Positions 10,730-22,060 of a stretch of DNA of 64,000 bases are shown here, one piece after another. The position numbers and the translations under genes were made by a program. Position 1 is the first letter of the stretch. Each line of letters starts with the position of its first letter. The stretch is from Panax quinquefolius (lineage: Eukaryota > Streptophyta > Magnoliopsida > Apiales > Araliaceae): contig JAINUW010000588.1 in assembly GCA_020205615.1 (NCBI GenBank), positions 50,871-114,870 of the forward strand, given 5' to 3'. The notes below the pieces were generated by a model. The model was not told where the DNA came from, did no database searches, and saw nothing but the letters and a program-made list of their open reading frames with translations.

Positions 10730-11998
10730 TAAAAGGTTATAAACCTTAGGTAAGAGTACCTAAGACTATAATCGTAGAGAAGAGGATAAGAAAATCGTTG
10801 AGTTAAACGGTTAAGGAAGAAGATCACCACGTGATCATAGTAAATCGTAGTAACAGATGAGTTGTTAAATGATGAATGATTTATAGCTAATGCTATGAAT
10901 GAATGGTACTATGAAGTAATACGGGAAGAAGAACTCAGATGGAGTTGTAAAGGATAGCATACAAATTAAAGAAAATTTGTATTAAGTAAAGAGAAATTTA
11001 GAAGTTGTAAGATTTCAATTGAGGACTCATGTGATAGTTGAGTTGTATGAACCTTTGTTATGGGTAGAGGTTTGTGCTTTGGTGTAACAACTACTCAGTT
11101 TATTACAGTGATAATCATTGGAATTGGTCGCGCTATTAAAATGTGTATGACGAGAAGGTGAATCTTTTCTCATGTATACTTGATAGGTAGAGAGAATGAT
11201 AAGGTAGGTGTGAGTTCTTGAAACTCATATTTATGGTAAGTTCGTGACTCATAATAATATGGTATGTTTTTGAATGTTTCAGTGAATGGACGCCTAAGGT
11301 GCATCTCGGATGTTCTTAAACTCATATTATTGTGGAAAGTTCCTAACTAATAATGTGTGGTAAGTTGATGGACCTGCATTTATGGTATAGAGATGTTTAG
11401 ACCGAAAACGGTAAGTATTTTCAAAGAGACTTAGCATTGAAGGTGCTAGAGAAGTTTAAGTATTGTCGCAGTAAGACAATGAAGGAAGATGGAGAATAGG
11501 ATATTCCAAATCCTCTAGCTATGCTAGATTTCGAAGTTTATTCAAATCGTGCTGAAATGTACATTTTGAAAAAAAAAAAGAATTAGTTCAATTTTTGTTT
11601 TTGAACCAATGGATTTTAAAAGAACTATGCTTTGTATGTCTATTCCAATTTCTTCGGCTAGACAGAAATTGATTTAAAATATCAAAATGAATTTTATATC
11701 ATCCGTGCATTTGATGCAAGGATGGTAAAAAGATGGAGTTGTTAAATGCAATTGAACCTGGTGGGATGTGATCTTAGGATCAACAAACTGCTATGGTATG
11801 ATGTATAATGACGAAGTCATAAACTGACGAAGTCCTCAACGTACTGTGAAGAGTACGGTATCATGACGTCATAAAAATGTTTTGATGTATTGCGAAAAGA
11901 ATTTAAAGTAGTCGATGTCAATTGAGTTGACTAGACGAATGTTTCAAGTGATATCCAAAATTTTTGGTATTAAGTCTGAGGTGAACATACCCCGAAAT
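10730..11998 (+). other. Element B interior, left part, non-coding
   Basis: About 1.27 kb with stops in all frames and no zinc knuckle, DTG or other retroelement motif. It ends with GAAAT (11994-11998), which is repeated at 31007-31011 on the far side of D as the target-site duplication. Confidence 0.7.
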
Positions 11999-13296
11999 TG
12001 TAACAACCCGATATTTTCTATATAAATAAATAAGAAATTTTGCGTATAATTTTTTTTTATATATTTTGAGGATGAAGATTTGTACAAGATAATGTGTATA
12101 CGTATTTATATGGTAAATAAAAATATATTTATTACATAAATATTTATAAATAAATTTATTTTATAATTATTGATTATTATAAAGTATATTCTTATAATAA
12201 TTAATTTTAAGATAGAAATGTTTTATTAATTATTTTCCATAAAATATAATCATATATTATTTAAATAATATATGAAGTGATTTTTAGAATAATTATAATA
12301 ATTATTTTATTATATGAATTTTAGTACATATTATTAAGTTAATTATTTTACCTTAATTATTAAGGTTAAATATGAAGAATAAATCGATATAGAATCCAAA
12401 CCCTAATTTTTTATTATTGTCAAGGTATAAGAATAATAATATAGTATTAATTATATTTTAATTTTTCAGTGCTATGAATATGTACTGTATGTCCGTATTG
12501 ATAATGGTTGGTCAATTACGGTGTATTATGACCAAACCCTAGTAATAATGTTAAACCCTAATTTGGAATCCAAATTAGAGTACACGATTGTTTATAAGTG
12601 TGTTATATAATTTATGTCGTGTATTAAATGTATTAAATAGGTAAACCCTAATTAAAAATCTAGAAACCCTAATTAATATTTCGAAAACCCTAATTTTTTG
12701 AAATGAGAAAACTCTAACTTGAAACTCAATCATGAGTTCGAGTTTATTATATAACTGTGTTATGTGATTTCATGATTAATTAGGTTAACCCTAATTAACA
12801 TTTAGAGATATTAATTTCTAGAAACCCTAATTTCTAAGATTGGTAACCCTAATTAGAAATTATATAAACTAATTACTAATTTTAAACCCTAATTGCTAAA
12901 TTAGCAAAGTTAATTATAATTAGAGATTTTAAACCCTAATGTTCCTGTATAAAGTAATTAGAAAATTAATCATAATTATGAAACCCTAATTTCAAAATTT
13001 TAGAAACTAAAATTTATTTTATTTATTTAATTGTAGTGCAAACCCTAAATTGGAAATTCTATAATTAATTTGTGCTAAATCTTAGGGTTAAACCCTAAGG
13101 GTCAAATCCTAAGAATTTGCCAAATAACAAGAATGTCATTAAATGGAAAGTATAAAAGACCGTTTTGCCCCTAAATGCATTATTTTGGCTAACGTATAGG
13201 TTTTGACAATAGGATGAGTGGGTGAACCACTTCAACCACCCCATGTGCTTAAAAATGACAGCAACAAGTCTCTATCTCAGCCATTACATGTATCTA
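11999..13296 (+). repeat. Element D 5' LTR, part upstream of the CACTA (U3)
   Basis: It begins TGTAACAACCCGATATTTTC and matches 26048-27320. It includes a telobox-like cluster and ends in CTA (13294-13296), which is duplicated after the CACTA at 19826-19828. The uninterrupted site, TGTATCTAGCACTACTAT, can be read at 27313-27330. Confidence 0.9.
12390..13110 (+). repeat. Cluster of telobox-like AAACCCTAA motifs in D's U3
   Basis: About thirteen ACCCTAA copies, all in one orientation, are scattered at uneven spacing through AT-rich sequence. The 3' LTR has the matching cluster at about 26440-27130. They are not in tandem, so this is not an interstitial telomere. Confidence 0.8.
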
Positions 13297-13320
13297 CACT
13301 ACACCAAAAATGGCCTCTAG
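13297..13320 (+). repeat. CACTA left terminal inverted repeat
   Basis: It starts CACTACACCAAAAATGG and is the exact reverse complement of 19802-19825. The match extends to about 31 bp with one mismatch. Confidence 0.95.
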
Positions 13321-13620
13321 CGAAGGAAGTTTTGTGAAGGAATTTATTCCTTCACATGAGGAGTTGTTTAGCGAAGGAACACTGAAGAAAAAAGTTATAG
13401 TGACAATATAGTTATTAGCGAAAGAAACATCCTTCACAATTTATATTTTTTTCCTCACAAAATTGGGGCGATAGAAAGATTTTTGGAGCCAATTTATGAT
13501 GAAAATTTGCAAAGAAAAAATCTATTTAGTGAAGGAATTATTACTCACTATATATCATTATTCAGAAATTTTTTGCGAGGGATAAAATTGGTCACTATTT
13601 TGTTTTAAATAATTTTTTTT
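13321..13620. repeat. CACTA left subterminal repeats
   Basis: Several direct and inverted copies of AGCGAAGGAA, GTGAAGGAA and TCCTTCACA. In this class such arrays bind the transposase. Confidence 0.75.
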
Positions 13621-13955
13621 GAATTAATTGTAGTGAATATAAATACCTTAAATTTTTTACAATAGTAAATTTAGTTTTAATAACACTTTTTAAGTAACTT
13701 ACAATATCAACTATTTATTTTTATTTTTATGATCATAAATAAAGTTGTAAGTTGTAACAAAAGTAATCACCACCACCTTGGTCGTTCTCGTCCTCATAAA
13801 CAAACAAATCCCTTGTATTCTCTCTCTAGATGAACCTTCACCTGAATTGACTCATCGATGCCCTAACTTTCTCTCTCTTCAAATCCTTTACTTTCATATC
13901 TCTCCTCTTCCCCTTCCTCAAGCACTTCCTGTCCAAAACCCTAGATTTATTCTCC

Positions 13956-14399
13956 ATGGACGCCATGCTTTTCGACTACGATGACGTTTTCGACTACGAC
14001 GACGTTTCAACCGCCCTCTTAGTTGGCCTTACGAACGCCTCTCCGACATCGACCACGTCGAACAACTCTACCTCGTTCACTACAGGTACGATTTCAATTT
14101 TAGTTTCAGTACAGTATTTTTTTGGGTCGAAATTATTTAACTCCTATTTCTTGGTCCTGAAATAGTGGCGTTTTACAAAATAGGTATACAATGCTTGTTG
14201 GATTATTTTCAGGTGGTGGAATGAGTTGCGAGAGTCATTGTTTTTAAGTGATGTTACCGGCATTTTGTATGCTACTAGGTCGTCGCTGTCTCAGACCGCT
14301 AATGGTTGGTACGGCGATGAATTGGACCCTGAAATTATTATGGATTTGAGAAGAGATGCGTAATCTTGGAAGAAGGTGGCTCGATTTGAGATCGGGGTG
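13956..14399 (+). pseudogene. Captured fragment resembling a plant ubiquitin-specific protease N-terminus (UBP5/8-like)
   Basis: Two exon-like blocks, 13956-14085 and 14213-14399, are separated by an intron with GTACG at its start and TTTTCAG at its end. Joined, they read EQLYLVHYRWWNELRESL, then GILYATRSS and DLRRDA. This resembles the YLVP-RWW, GVLYTA and NLRRE signatures at the start of plant UBP5/8/9-type deubiquitinases. The ATG at 13956 opens an acidic repeat (DYDDVFDYDD), but that frame is one base out of register with the UBP-like frame. A stop follows DLRRDA at 14361-14363. No catalytic Cys or His box is present, so this is a broken capture. The family call rests on remembered motifs. 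Confidence 0.55.
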
Positions 14400-16710
14400 T
14401 GAGTACGCTTTGGTTTTGGAGTGGATGTTTTTTCAGGCTCTTTAATGATAATGTATTGAAATTGAAGCTATATTTAATAGTTTATTTTAGGGGAAAATGA
14501 AGGGGGTATGGGGTAATTTAATTTTGTTCAGAGTTAATTCATTTGATCGTAAATATTTATGTTTTACAATATTGTTTGTTACATACCGCTTTATATATCA
14601 GAAAAGATAGAGGGGTGAATAAGAGTTGCATTGAACTTAAAATACTTTTTTTTAATTGGATCATTGTCTAGAGTTTTTGGGCAATTGTTGGATGTGTGTA
14701 TCCATGATTTTTGATTTATTTTACTCTTCCCTGTAGGCATAATGACTTAGAGGAGGTTGGAACCATTGTAGCTACAGGATATACTTTGACATGCCTTTTG
14801 ATTCCTACAAAATTATAAATATAAGTTAATGAATTGTTCCATATTTTTATTACAGTTCATATTCTCTAAAACCCTTGGCCCATTTTTAAAATACTTTCAT
14901 AAAATAAATTAAACTTTCCTCTTGGCTTTGGACTCGTCGTCCTCATCAAAGTAGGTGAAAAGGCGGTTCATATTGCAAGGGTTGGTTAAAATGCCATGAA
15001 AGCGCGATGTGTCCCCATGAATAAGCTCTCACAACCATATACTTGTTCATATATCACAAGCAAATTAGTCCATACAAAGTGATCAATTACCATACCGTGT
15101 GTTGCCACAACAACATTCATATGTACTTTTATTAGTGTACACATGTTTGTTTATGTTTCATGTGTTCAAGTGATGTGTTCATGCATTTTAATGATCTTGA
15201 CTTTTTGAGATTTATTTGTACCATTTGCTTATGTGTGTCTATGTAATGGAGATTCTACGACCATATCCTATGTTCTTGGAGAGTACCCTATCCTGTGTCC
15301 TTGGAGATTATTCGACCATATTCTATGTTCATGCTAGAGCTCAGGTCCTATCCGCTTTAGGATTTAATGTTTCGATCTTTATGAACGCGTTTCCCGCCTT
15401 TATTTGACAATCAATTTACATTTCTCGTGACAATGATGTTGGAGCATTTAATAAATCATGCAATATTTTCGTCTTGAGATCGGCCCTTGAGCTAAGTAAC
15501 TCACAATCAATATTTCATGTGTGGTGGTTTTATATTTTGGGAAAGGTTGTTCACTAGCTTTATATTTACAAGCCCGCATCGGGACTTCTTAGGGCAGATA
15601 ACTCAATTTTGCATAGATAACAGAAAGTTATCAGATGATTTAGTTCTGCAGAATAAAGAGGTAAGTATGCGTTCATTTGATTTCTATAGAGACGTTGCTC
15701 TAGATTGACTTGCCATTTATCAATTAAACATTCACCTCAAGTGAAATAGTATATAAGAGCTATTTATAAAAGACACATAAAATGACCCCTTGTTAGGCTG
15801 AAAAGTCGGGAGTTGTTGCTATCAGATTGTCATTTATGAGTTGTACGGAGTAAAACTGTAAGAGTTAAGCAGTTTAATAGCCCTACTGTCTTCAAAAGGA
15901 TTTTCTAACTACATTTTTCACACAAATTAAGAAAAGTAAAGTAGAGAAAAGAGAGTTGAAAAAGTTCCAAATTTTATCTTTAGTGGCCGCACAAAGATTA
16001 CATATAGTGATTAGTCCTATTTTTTTATACTAGTGGACCCCTCTAAATGACACACTTGCCCTTTACTTTATGTACTTATTGCCATCTTTTTTAGGAAAAA
16101 AAAATTTATACCTCAGGCCATCCTTTTGAGGATGGAGGAAGTAGATTATAACTTACTTTTGTAGTTGGCCTAGAACTGAAATTTTCACCAATTAATTACT
16201 TTTTTAGTATTCGTCTTGTCATAGTAAGGGTTTTTCCTCTGGATTATAACAATATGAGTGTAGAAGTGGCCTAGTTGTGTTAACTTGTGACATTTTTTGA
16301 TATCTAAGTGTTCATTCTAGAGCAATTTGATTTGGAACTTGAAGCCGTTTCACCTTTTATCTTGACTAGATGTAGGAAGTGCAGTTACTGTGGCGAATTT
16401 ATTGTGTAATATGTTTAGCATTGTATATTGATACCTGAAATATGAATGGAGTGATTTTGTGTGTGTATATCCATACAATTTTCCATATGGAGCTTTAATT
16501 TGTATGTTCATGTTCAGGTTCGGGTTTGATTATTATTATTATTAGCATAGTTTTAATATTAGAAGACTCTATTAACATTGTGAGCTGAAGTGCTAAATAA
16601 ACATGTTCCCACATATTCGTCCCACATATTAACATTGTGATGCTTTACGAATAACATACACAATCTCCGCTCGTCTAAAACTTTCAAAGCCTTGAAGATT
16701 TATGTTTGTA
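14400..16710. other. CACTA interior, no supported gene; one weak exon-like block
   Basis: Mostly AT-rich intron-like or filler sequence. A block ending CTGCAGAATAAAGAG before GTAAGT (about 15517-15664) reads FCIDNRKLSDDLVLQNKE and could be another captured exon, but I cannot assign it. Nothing else is supported. Confidence 0.4.
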
Positions 16711-16905
16711 GGTGTTCAAATCCATGCGTTGATTCTGAAATTAAGTCTAAGTTGTGAGATTCCAATTGGTAATGCAGAATCAACATATACTCTAACATTC
16801 AACAATTAATGATGCTTCTAAAGCTTTTGATGACATTGTGAACAAAGATGAAATCTCATGGAGTTTAATAATTGGAAATTATCAACAGAATGGATTCGAA
16901 ATAGA
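16711..16905 (+). pseudogene. Captured fragment of a PPR (PLS-class) gene
   Basis: The first frame reads GVQIHALILKLSLSCE and IPIGNAEST. After a lost segment and a frame change it reads DASKAFDDIVNKDEISWSL and IIGNYQQNGFE. This is the G-x-QIHALILKxGL ... GNAL ... DAxxxFD ... D-ISW-xIIxxYxQNGF wording of plant PLS-type pentatricopeptide repeats, which normally act in organelle RNA processing. The middle part (MYAKCGN-like) is missing and a stop lies at about 16807. It is one broken repeat unit. Confidence 0.7.
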
Positions 16906-18511
16906 ATGGATTCTATAATTGGTAATTATAAACTAAAATGGATTGGAAATTTCTGTCTGTATTTTTTTTTCTGCATCTCTTTATCGACTGGCTATTAATT
17001 TCTTCGTTTCTGAGTTAATACTTTTTAATGTCATAGAATTCTATGTTCTTGTACTTTTGGGATATTATCTCTGCTTGAACTTTCCTTGTTGTGTCTGTTG
17101 CACAACCAACAAGAATGAGAACTGATGTGCTGCGAATCCTCTAAAAGATGTCACCAGACTTATAGTTTGTTCGATTAGCATGTGACCAAAGAAATGAGAA
17201 TCGCCAAAAATACGGAACCCGGAACTGATAGTCTACTAAGAACCTAAATTTCAACCATAAGTTAGTACATAACCGTTCTGAAGCTACAAGTTTATGAACT
17301 CACATTGAATACCAGATGTATAAAGTAGGAAAAATTACAGTAGTATGCGTGTAAATACCAGATGAACTCATATTGATCCTTAACATTACAGTAGTATGCT
17401 TGTAAATACCAAATGAACTCACGTTGAGCCTAGTTAAGGTTGGGTGAAAATCTCTCTTGTACATGGATTTTAAGTTTCCACGACTCTGTAGAGGTATAAA
17501 GTACATAACACGGGTGAGTGTGGCTAATATGGATTTTAAGTTACCACAACTCTGACCATGTAAGTTAGTAAGGCTGATTTAATTGCTAGATGTGATATGT
17601 TTGCGATTTCAGTTGCTTCTATTGCCTCGTGCCATGGTTACATTCTTTAAAATTAAGTCATGATTGTTTTACATAATGTATTGCTTGTACAAGTTGATCA
17701 ATTTGAGCTATTTATAACTTGAATTTGCTGGTATAGAACCAATGATCTTAAGTGGTAAAGATTCTGTTATCAGATCAGATCAGTTATAAGGTATCTAAAG
17801 TCAATAGATATAGGTATGTAACCATGCCATAAGAAGCCTATTTGATTATGTACAATATGTTCTCATTTTTTATTGTTTTATATATTTTTTGTGGTTGTTT
17901 GATATTTCAGTAAGTAGTAATTTGCAATTATGGAAAATTTAAATATACATGCTTAAGTATTAGTTTTTAAAATGGTCAATTTGACGAAAGTTGATAGAGA
18001 ACACTTACCCTGAGATGGAAGGAGTATTAATTTGAGGCACTATTTTGTCAGTAGTGATTTCCTCCCCTTTCAGTTTATTGGAAATTCATACAAATCTCTA
18101 AATCATCTTCTGCACTTGCTTCGTTATTTGCACAATTAAATTGGTCACCTATATTATATCGGTTTATAACAGATTAGTGAGTGTGTGTGTTATGTATATA
18201 ATATATATATTATGTGTGTGTGTGTGTGTTATGTATATAATATATATATTGGGAGATCCTTTATGGGTTTCATGCACGTTAAAATTGTTTTGCTTTCCTT
18301 TTTTCAAATAGTGGAAATAATCAGGTTGTTACATCATCCGGGGAGGGGGATGCCATTAACCTGGTTGGGGGTAGGAGTCAAAACTTTTCCATCTGGATTT
18401 CCCCATCCAGAGGAATACTAAGGTTTCACGACTTTCTATCTATCTCTCTTTGTGTTTTTTTGACAAGTGTGTTTATTTCTTTCTTAATCAGGTGTTTGCC
18501 CCTTTTTGCAG
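16906..18511. other. CACTA interior, no supported gene
   Basis: AT-rich sequence with a duplicated TG/TA microsatellite at 18179-18252 (two copies of TGTGTTATGTATATAATATA). A GA/GGG-rich piece at 18320-18420 reads GDAINLVGGRSQNFSIWIS in one frame; I do not recognise it. The last bases, TTTTTGCAG, form the acceptor of the next fragment. Confidence 0.4.
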
Positions 18512-18792
18512 GTTTTTATGCCTAGCAAGGATGGTGTAAAGACACTAATGTTCATAGTGGCTAGAAAGGATATTGCTGTGGATGGGTCACACCCATACTT
18601 ACTATATTCATATGGGTGGATTCAACATTATTTTGAAACCATCATTCAGCGTTAGTCGTATTGTACTCATGAGGAATTTAGGTGCAATCTGCTGCTTAGC
18701 AAATATCCGTGGTGGTGGGGAGTATGGAGAAGAATGGCATAAAGTTGGTTGCCTTGCAAAAAAATAGACTTGCTTTGATGATTTCATTTCTC
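18512..18792 (+). pseudogene. Captured fragment of prolyl oligopeptidase (S9 family)
   Basis: After TTTTTGCAG the sequence reads [20 protein letters not shown] and then [12 protein letters not shown]. After a one-base shift it reads [17 protein letters not shown], then [18 protein letters not shown] stop follows CLAKK, and CFDDFIS appears in the next frame (18771-18791). This is the very conserved start of the catalytic domain of plant prolyl oligopeptidase, a cytosolic serine peptidase cleaving after proline. It ends before the catalytic Ser (GGSNGG), so no enzyme is encoded. The frameshift and the stop show it is a dead capture. Confidence 0.85.
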
Positions 18793-18881
18793 ATCGCTGA
18801 GTATCTCTGCATTATCTACAAAGTTACACATGTTCTCGTAAAGTTGTGCATTGAAATTGAATTTCGGTGTTTTTTTTGCAG

Positions 18882-18932
18882 GAGGAACTTAATGTGCCCA
18901 ACCTTGATTTTCTTGAAGAAAATGATTTATGA
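18882..18932 (+). other. Possible captured terminal exon
   Basis: A T-rich tract ending TTTGCAG is followed by 16 codons and a TGA (EELNVPNLDFLEENDL). The acceptor looks good, but the peptide is too short to assign. It may belong to the same capture as the prolyl oligopeptidase piece or to another gene. Confidence 0.25.
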
Positions 18933-19206
18933 AGTGGACCTAACATGATGTACACTTCATTCCTTCTAGCTCGTTATTTTTAGTTTTCTTATGTTAGTTA
19001 TTAAATATTGTAAGTAATATGATCCTTGGGAGATCAAGATACAATAACAAATTTTCGCACTTATTGTGACTTGAGCATTATCTATTTATATATGGAGTAT
19101 TAGTTTTAATTTCGCTCTTTATGCAGCTTTATCAATTAGTTTGAAACAAGTATATATGACATGATTTATATTAACTTTAAATATTAAATGTAATATTTAT
19201 TATAGC

Positions 19207-19208
19207 AT

Positions 19209-19241
<33 letters not shown>

Positions 19242-19243
19242 TG
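19207..19243 (+). repeat. TAA microsatellite in the CACTA
   Basis: About eleven TAA/ATA trinucleotide repeats. Confidence 0.9.
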
Positions 19244-19319
19244 AAATTAGTGATTTGAAAATTAATTATAATTTGCAATGAATTTTGATTATTTATCAAT
19301 TAATTTTTTTACAAATTTA

Positions 19320-19801
19320 TAATTTGTGAAGGATTTTACTTGAGAAATGGATTTTAATGAAGGATTATTCTCCTCACTAAATCTTTTTTAGTTAATTAGT
19401 CAGTCATCAATGAAGGATTATTTCCCTCACTAATTTGAAGATACATTCTCAATTTATAATTAATGAAGGAAAATTTTCTTTCATTAAATAAATTTGTTTT
19501 TCACAATATATTATTTGCGAGGGAATAAAGTTATTCATTTATTTCAAATAGTCCTTCTTAAAATATTATTTGTGAAGGAAACTAATCTTTCACTAAATAA
19601 CAATATTCCATTACTAAATACAATTTGTGAAGGAATAAGTTATTCACAATATATCCTTCACAAAAAACATTTAGTTACTACTTAGCGAAGGATACCCAAT
19701 TACGAGGAGGTCTAATGCGAGCACTCGTGTGAAGGAAATATTTCTTCGCAATAAATCACTTGTGAGAGATATAGGGCCTCTAGTGAAGGATTTGTCCTTC
19801 A
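19320..19801. repeat. CACTA right subterminal repeats
   Basis: Many GTGAAGGA, AATGAAGGA, ATCCTTCAC and TTCACTAAAT copies in both orientations, mirroring the left side and running up to the terminal inverted repeat. Confidence 0.8.
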
Positions 19802-19825
19802 CTAGAGGCCATTTTTGGTGTAGTG
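19802..19825 (-). repeat. CACTA right terminal inverted repeat
   Basis: It ends CCATTTTTGGTGTAGTG, the exact inverse of 13297-13320, and is followed by the duplicated CTA at 19826-19828. Confidence 0.95.
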
Positions 19826-19835
19826 CTAGCACTAT

Positions 19836-19844
19836 TATATATAA
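19836..19844 (+). promoter_or_regulatory. TATA box of D's 5' LTR promoter
   Basis: TATATATAA lies only 10 bp right of the CACTA end. The intact LTR has it at 27328-27335. The CACTA therefore separates this core promoter from all of its natural U3 sequence. Confidence 0.65.
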
Positions 19845-20366
19845 ATTGAAGGAGAGAGAAAATCATTTCCTCACTTATTTTTGTCTAACTCTCATCCTTG
19901 AGCTTCTCTCTCTAAAACCCACGAATTTCATAAGCATATAAGTCCCTAAGAACAGCCCCACGATCAACCATAACATATCAGAAGCACAAAATCAAGAAAT
20001 TTCTCAAAAGAGGTATAAACCCTAGCTATGAATCTGACCAACGATCTTGTGTTAAATGTTAGATTGTTTTTGTTAAACATGTTATATAAGGTGTATAAAG
20101 ATGATCTGGGTTGCTAGATGTTATATCCATAACATCTAGAGGATCGGATTAGGCATTTTACAAAATCTAGAAAAATAAATTTTTATCTTCTGACAACGAA
20201 TGTCAGTCCCTATATCTATGTGATCTGTAAAGATTTTTGTGTTTTGAAAGTTTGTAGTTGTAGTCGTGTATGTGTTCTTTAGACTGCAAGTGGAATCAGG
20301 GTCATTGGATGTGTATATTGTAAGTTATAAACGGTCAAAGACCGTTGACCGGCATTGACCGGGTCA

Positions 20367-20813
20367 TTTCTGGGTAGCCCAGAAACCGAGAACAAGCGTC
20401 TGACAAGTTCTTGTTGGCCTTGGATCTGTCAAGTTTATGATGTTTTAAGTTATGTGTTGTAATCATGTTGTAGTATGTTAGTCTAGCTTCACATAAATTC
20501 TTTTAAAACCATTAGATATCATATATATTGATTTTGGTGGCTGGTCAAAGTAGGTCAGACATTCATGAAATCAGTTTTCTAGGTAACCCAGAAAACTGAT
20601 GAGCATGACGACTCACAGACTTTGACCGGATTGTATCTTTCTTTTGTGTTGTTGTTATGATAATTTTTGGTGATAGATCTGTAGAACTACATGTGTTCTA
20701 CAACCTGGACCTCTTAAATCACTAAAACATCACCTAGATCCCAAGTTGTGGAAGCCCAAAGTAGGCCTCACGAACTGTTCTTCATTTATGGGTAACCCAA
20801 AAATGAAGAACAG
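20367..20813 (+). other. Three related hairpins with GGGTA(A/G)CCC-like loops in D's 5' LTR
   Basis: 20367-20385 (8-bp perfect arms, centre GGGTAGCCC), 20571-20599 (10-bp arms TCAGTTTTCT/AGAAAACTGA, centre GGTAACCC) and 20775-20813 (13-bp arms CTGTTCTTCATTT/AAATGAAGAACAG, centre GGGTAACCC). All three keep a TA-centred G/C palindrome. The first and third are followed closely by TCTGACA. Confidence 0.8.
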
Positions 20814-21059
20814 GTCTGACAGCCACTTTAAGGGCTCAGATCTCGTTGTTTATGCAATTTATGATGATGTTTATTGTTGGATCGTTTAGTCTTGTATTTT
20901 TACTACATGATCTGACAAACAACAGACCCAGAAACACAACACACACTAAATTATGATTGGTCAAACTAAGCAACTCGGAAACTAACATGAATGTTCTGGG
21001 TTTAGTCAAGAACACGAAGAACAACCTATAATGATTTCGCTATCGCCTATATATAGCGA

Positions 21060-22060
21060 TTTTAGCAACACTTTTAATAAAATTAATTATTTAAAATTCC
21101 GAAAATTATTTAAAAATAGTTATTAATTTCCAAAAATTACAAATATAATTTTAAAAATTATTTTTAAGTTATAAAAGTTAAATATTAATAATTTGAAATA
21201 TTTTTCATAAATATTAGTATTTATTTAAATATTATTGGTAATTAATTTATTTATTAAATACATTAAATAAATTAATTAAAAATGATTTTATTATATTAAA
21301 AATCATTTCAAATAATAATAAGTTATTTAAAAATATTTTAAGTTATAAAATATAACTTTTAATATTTTAGAGCACATTTCATTAATTATTTAATATTAAT
21401 GATCATTAAGTTATTTACTAAATAAATTAAATAAATTAATTAAAAATGATTTTGTTATATTAAAAATCATTTTAAATAATAATAGGTAGTTAAAAATATT
21501 TTAAGTTATAAAATATAACTTTTAATATTTAAAGGTAAATTTCATTAATTAATTATTATTAATGATATTAAAGTTATTTAATAATTATATTTATATTAAA
21601 TAATTTAGTTTAAAAATGATTTTAATATTATAATAATCATTTTAAATGAAAATAAAGTGTTTAAAGATATTTTAAGTTATAAAATATAACTTTTAATATT
21701 TAAAGAATAATTTCATTAATAATTTAATATTAATAATTATTAATTTATTATTAATGATATTAAATTTATTTAATAATAAAAGTTTGAAAATGATTTTATT
21801 AATTTAAAATCATTTAAAAGGATATAAATGAATTAAAAATATTTTAAGTTATAAATAATGACTTTTAATATTTTGATAAATAATACATTAATACTTTAAT
21901 ATTAATGGTAATTATTTAAAATGATTTTAAATGTTTTAAAAATCATTTTAATGGTAATATTAATACTTTAAAAGTATTTTTAAGTTATTATAAATAACTT
22001 TAATATTTTGGAAATGAGTTCATTAATAGTTTAATATTAATTAAATAGTAATGATAATAG
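21060..22060 (+). repeat. Tandem AT-rich hairpin array in D's 5' LTR
   Basis: Five to six diverged units of about 130-175 bp. Each has an inverted pair AAAATGATTTT...AAAATCATTT followed by AAGTTATAAAATATAACTT. AAAATGATTTT-type starts lie near 21279, 21443, 21613, 21787 and 21918. The 3' LTR has the same array at about 28560-29560. Confidence 0.8.

Larger units (their letters stand above)
13297..19825. mobile_element. Non-autonomous CACTA transposon carrying host gene fragments
   Basis: It is bounded by a perfect 24-bp terminal inverted repeat that starts CACTACACCAAAAATGGCC. A 3-bp target duplication CTA lies outside, and the empty site is preserved in D's other LTR. Subterminal repeats of the GTGAAGGAA/TTCCTTCAC type line both ends. 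I find no transposase reading, so it depends on an autonomous relative. Inside, all on the plus strand, are exon-like pieces resembling three unrelated plant genes, the pattern of transposon gene capture. Confidence 0.92.

Noticed and set aside
12390..13110. Interstitial telomere
   Set aside because: ACCCTAA copies are scattered and not in tandem seven-base register.
18320..18420. Possible captured exon reading GDAINLVGGRSQNFSIWIS
   Set aside because: No clear splice borders and no family recognised; left as unassigned sequence.
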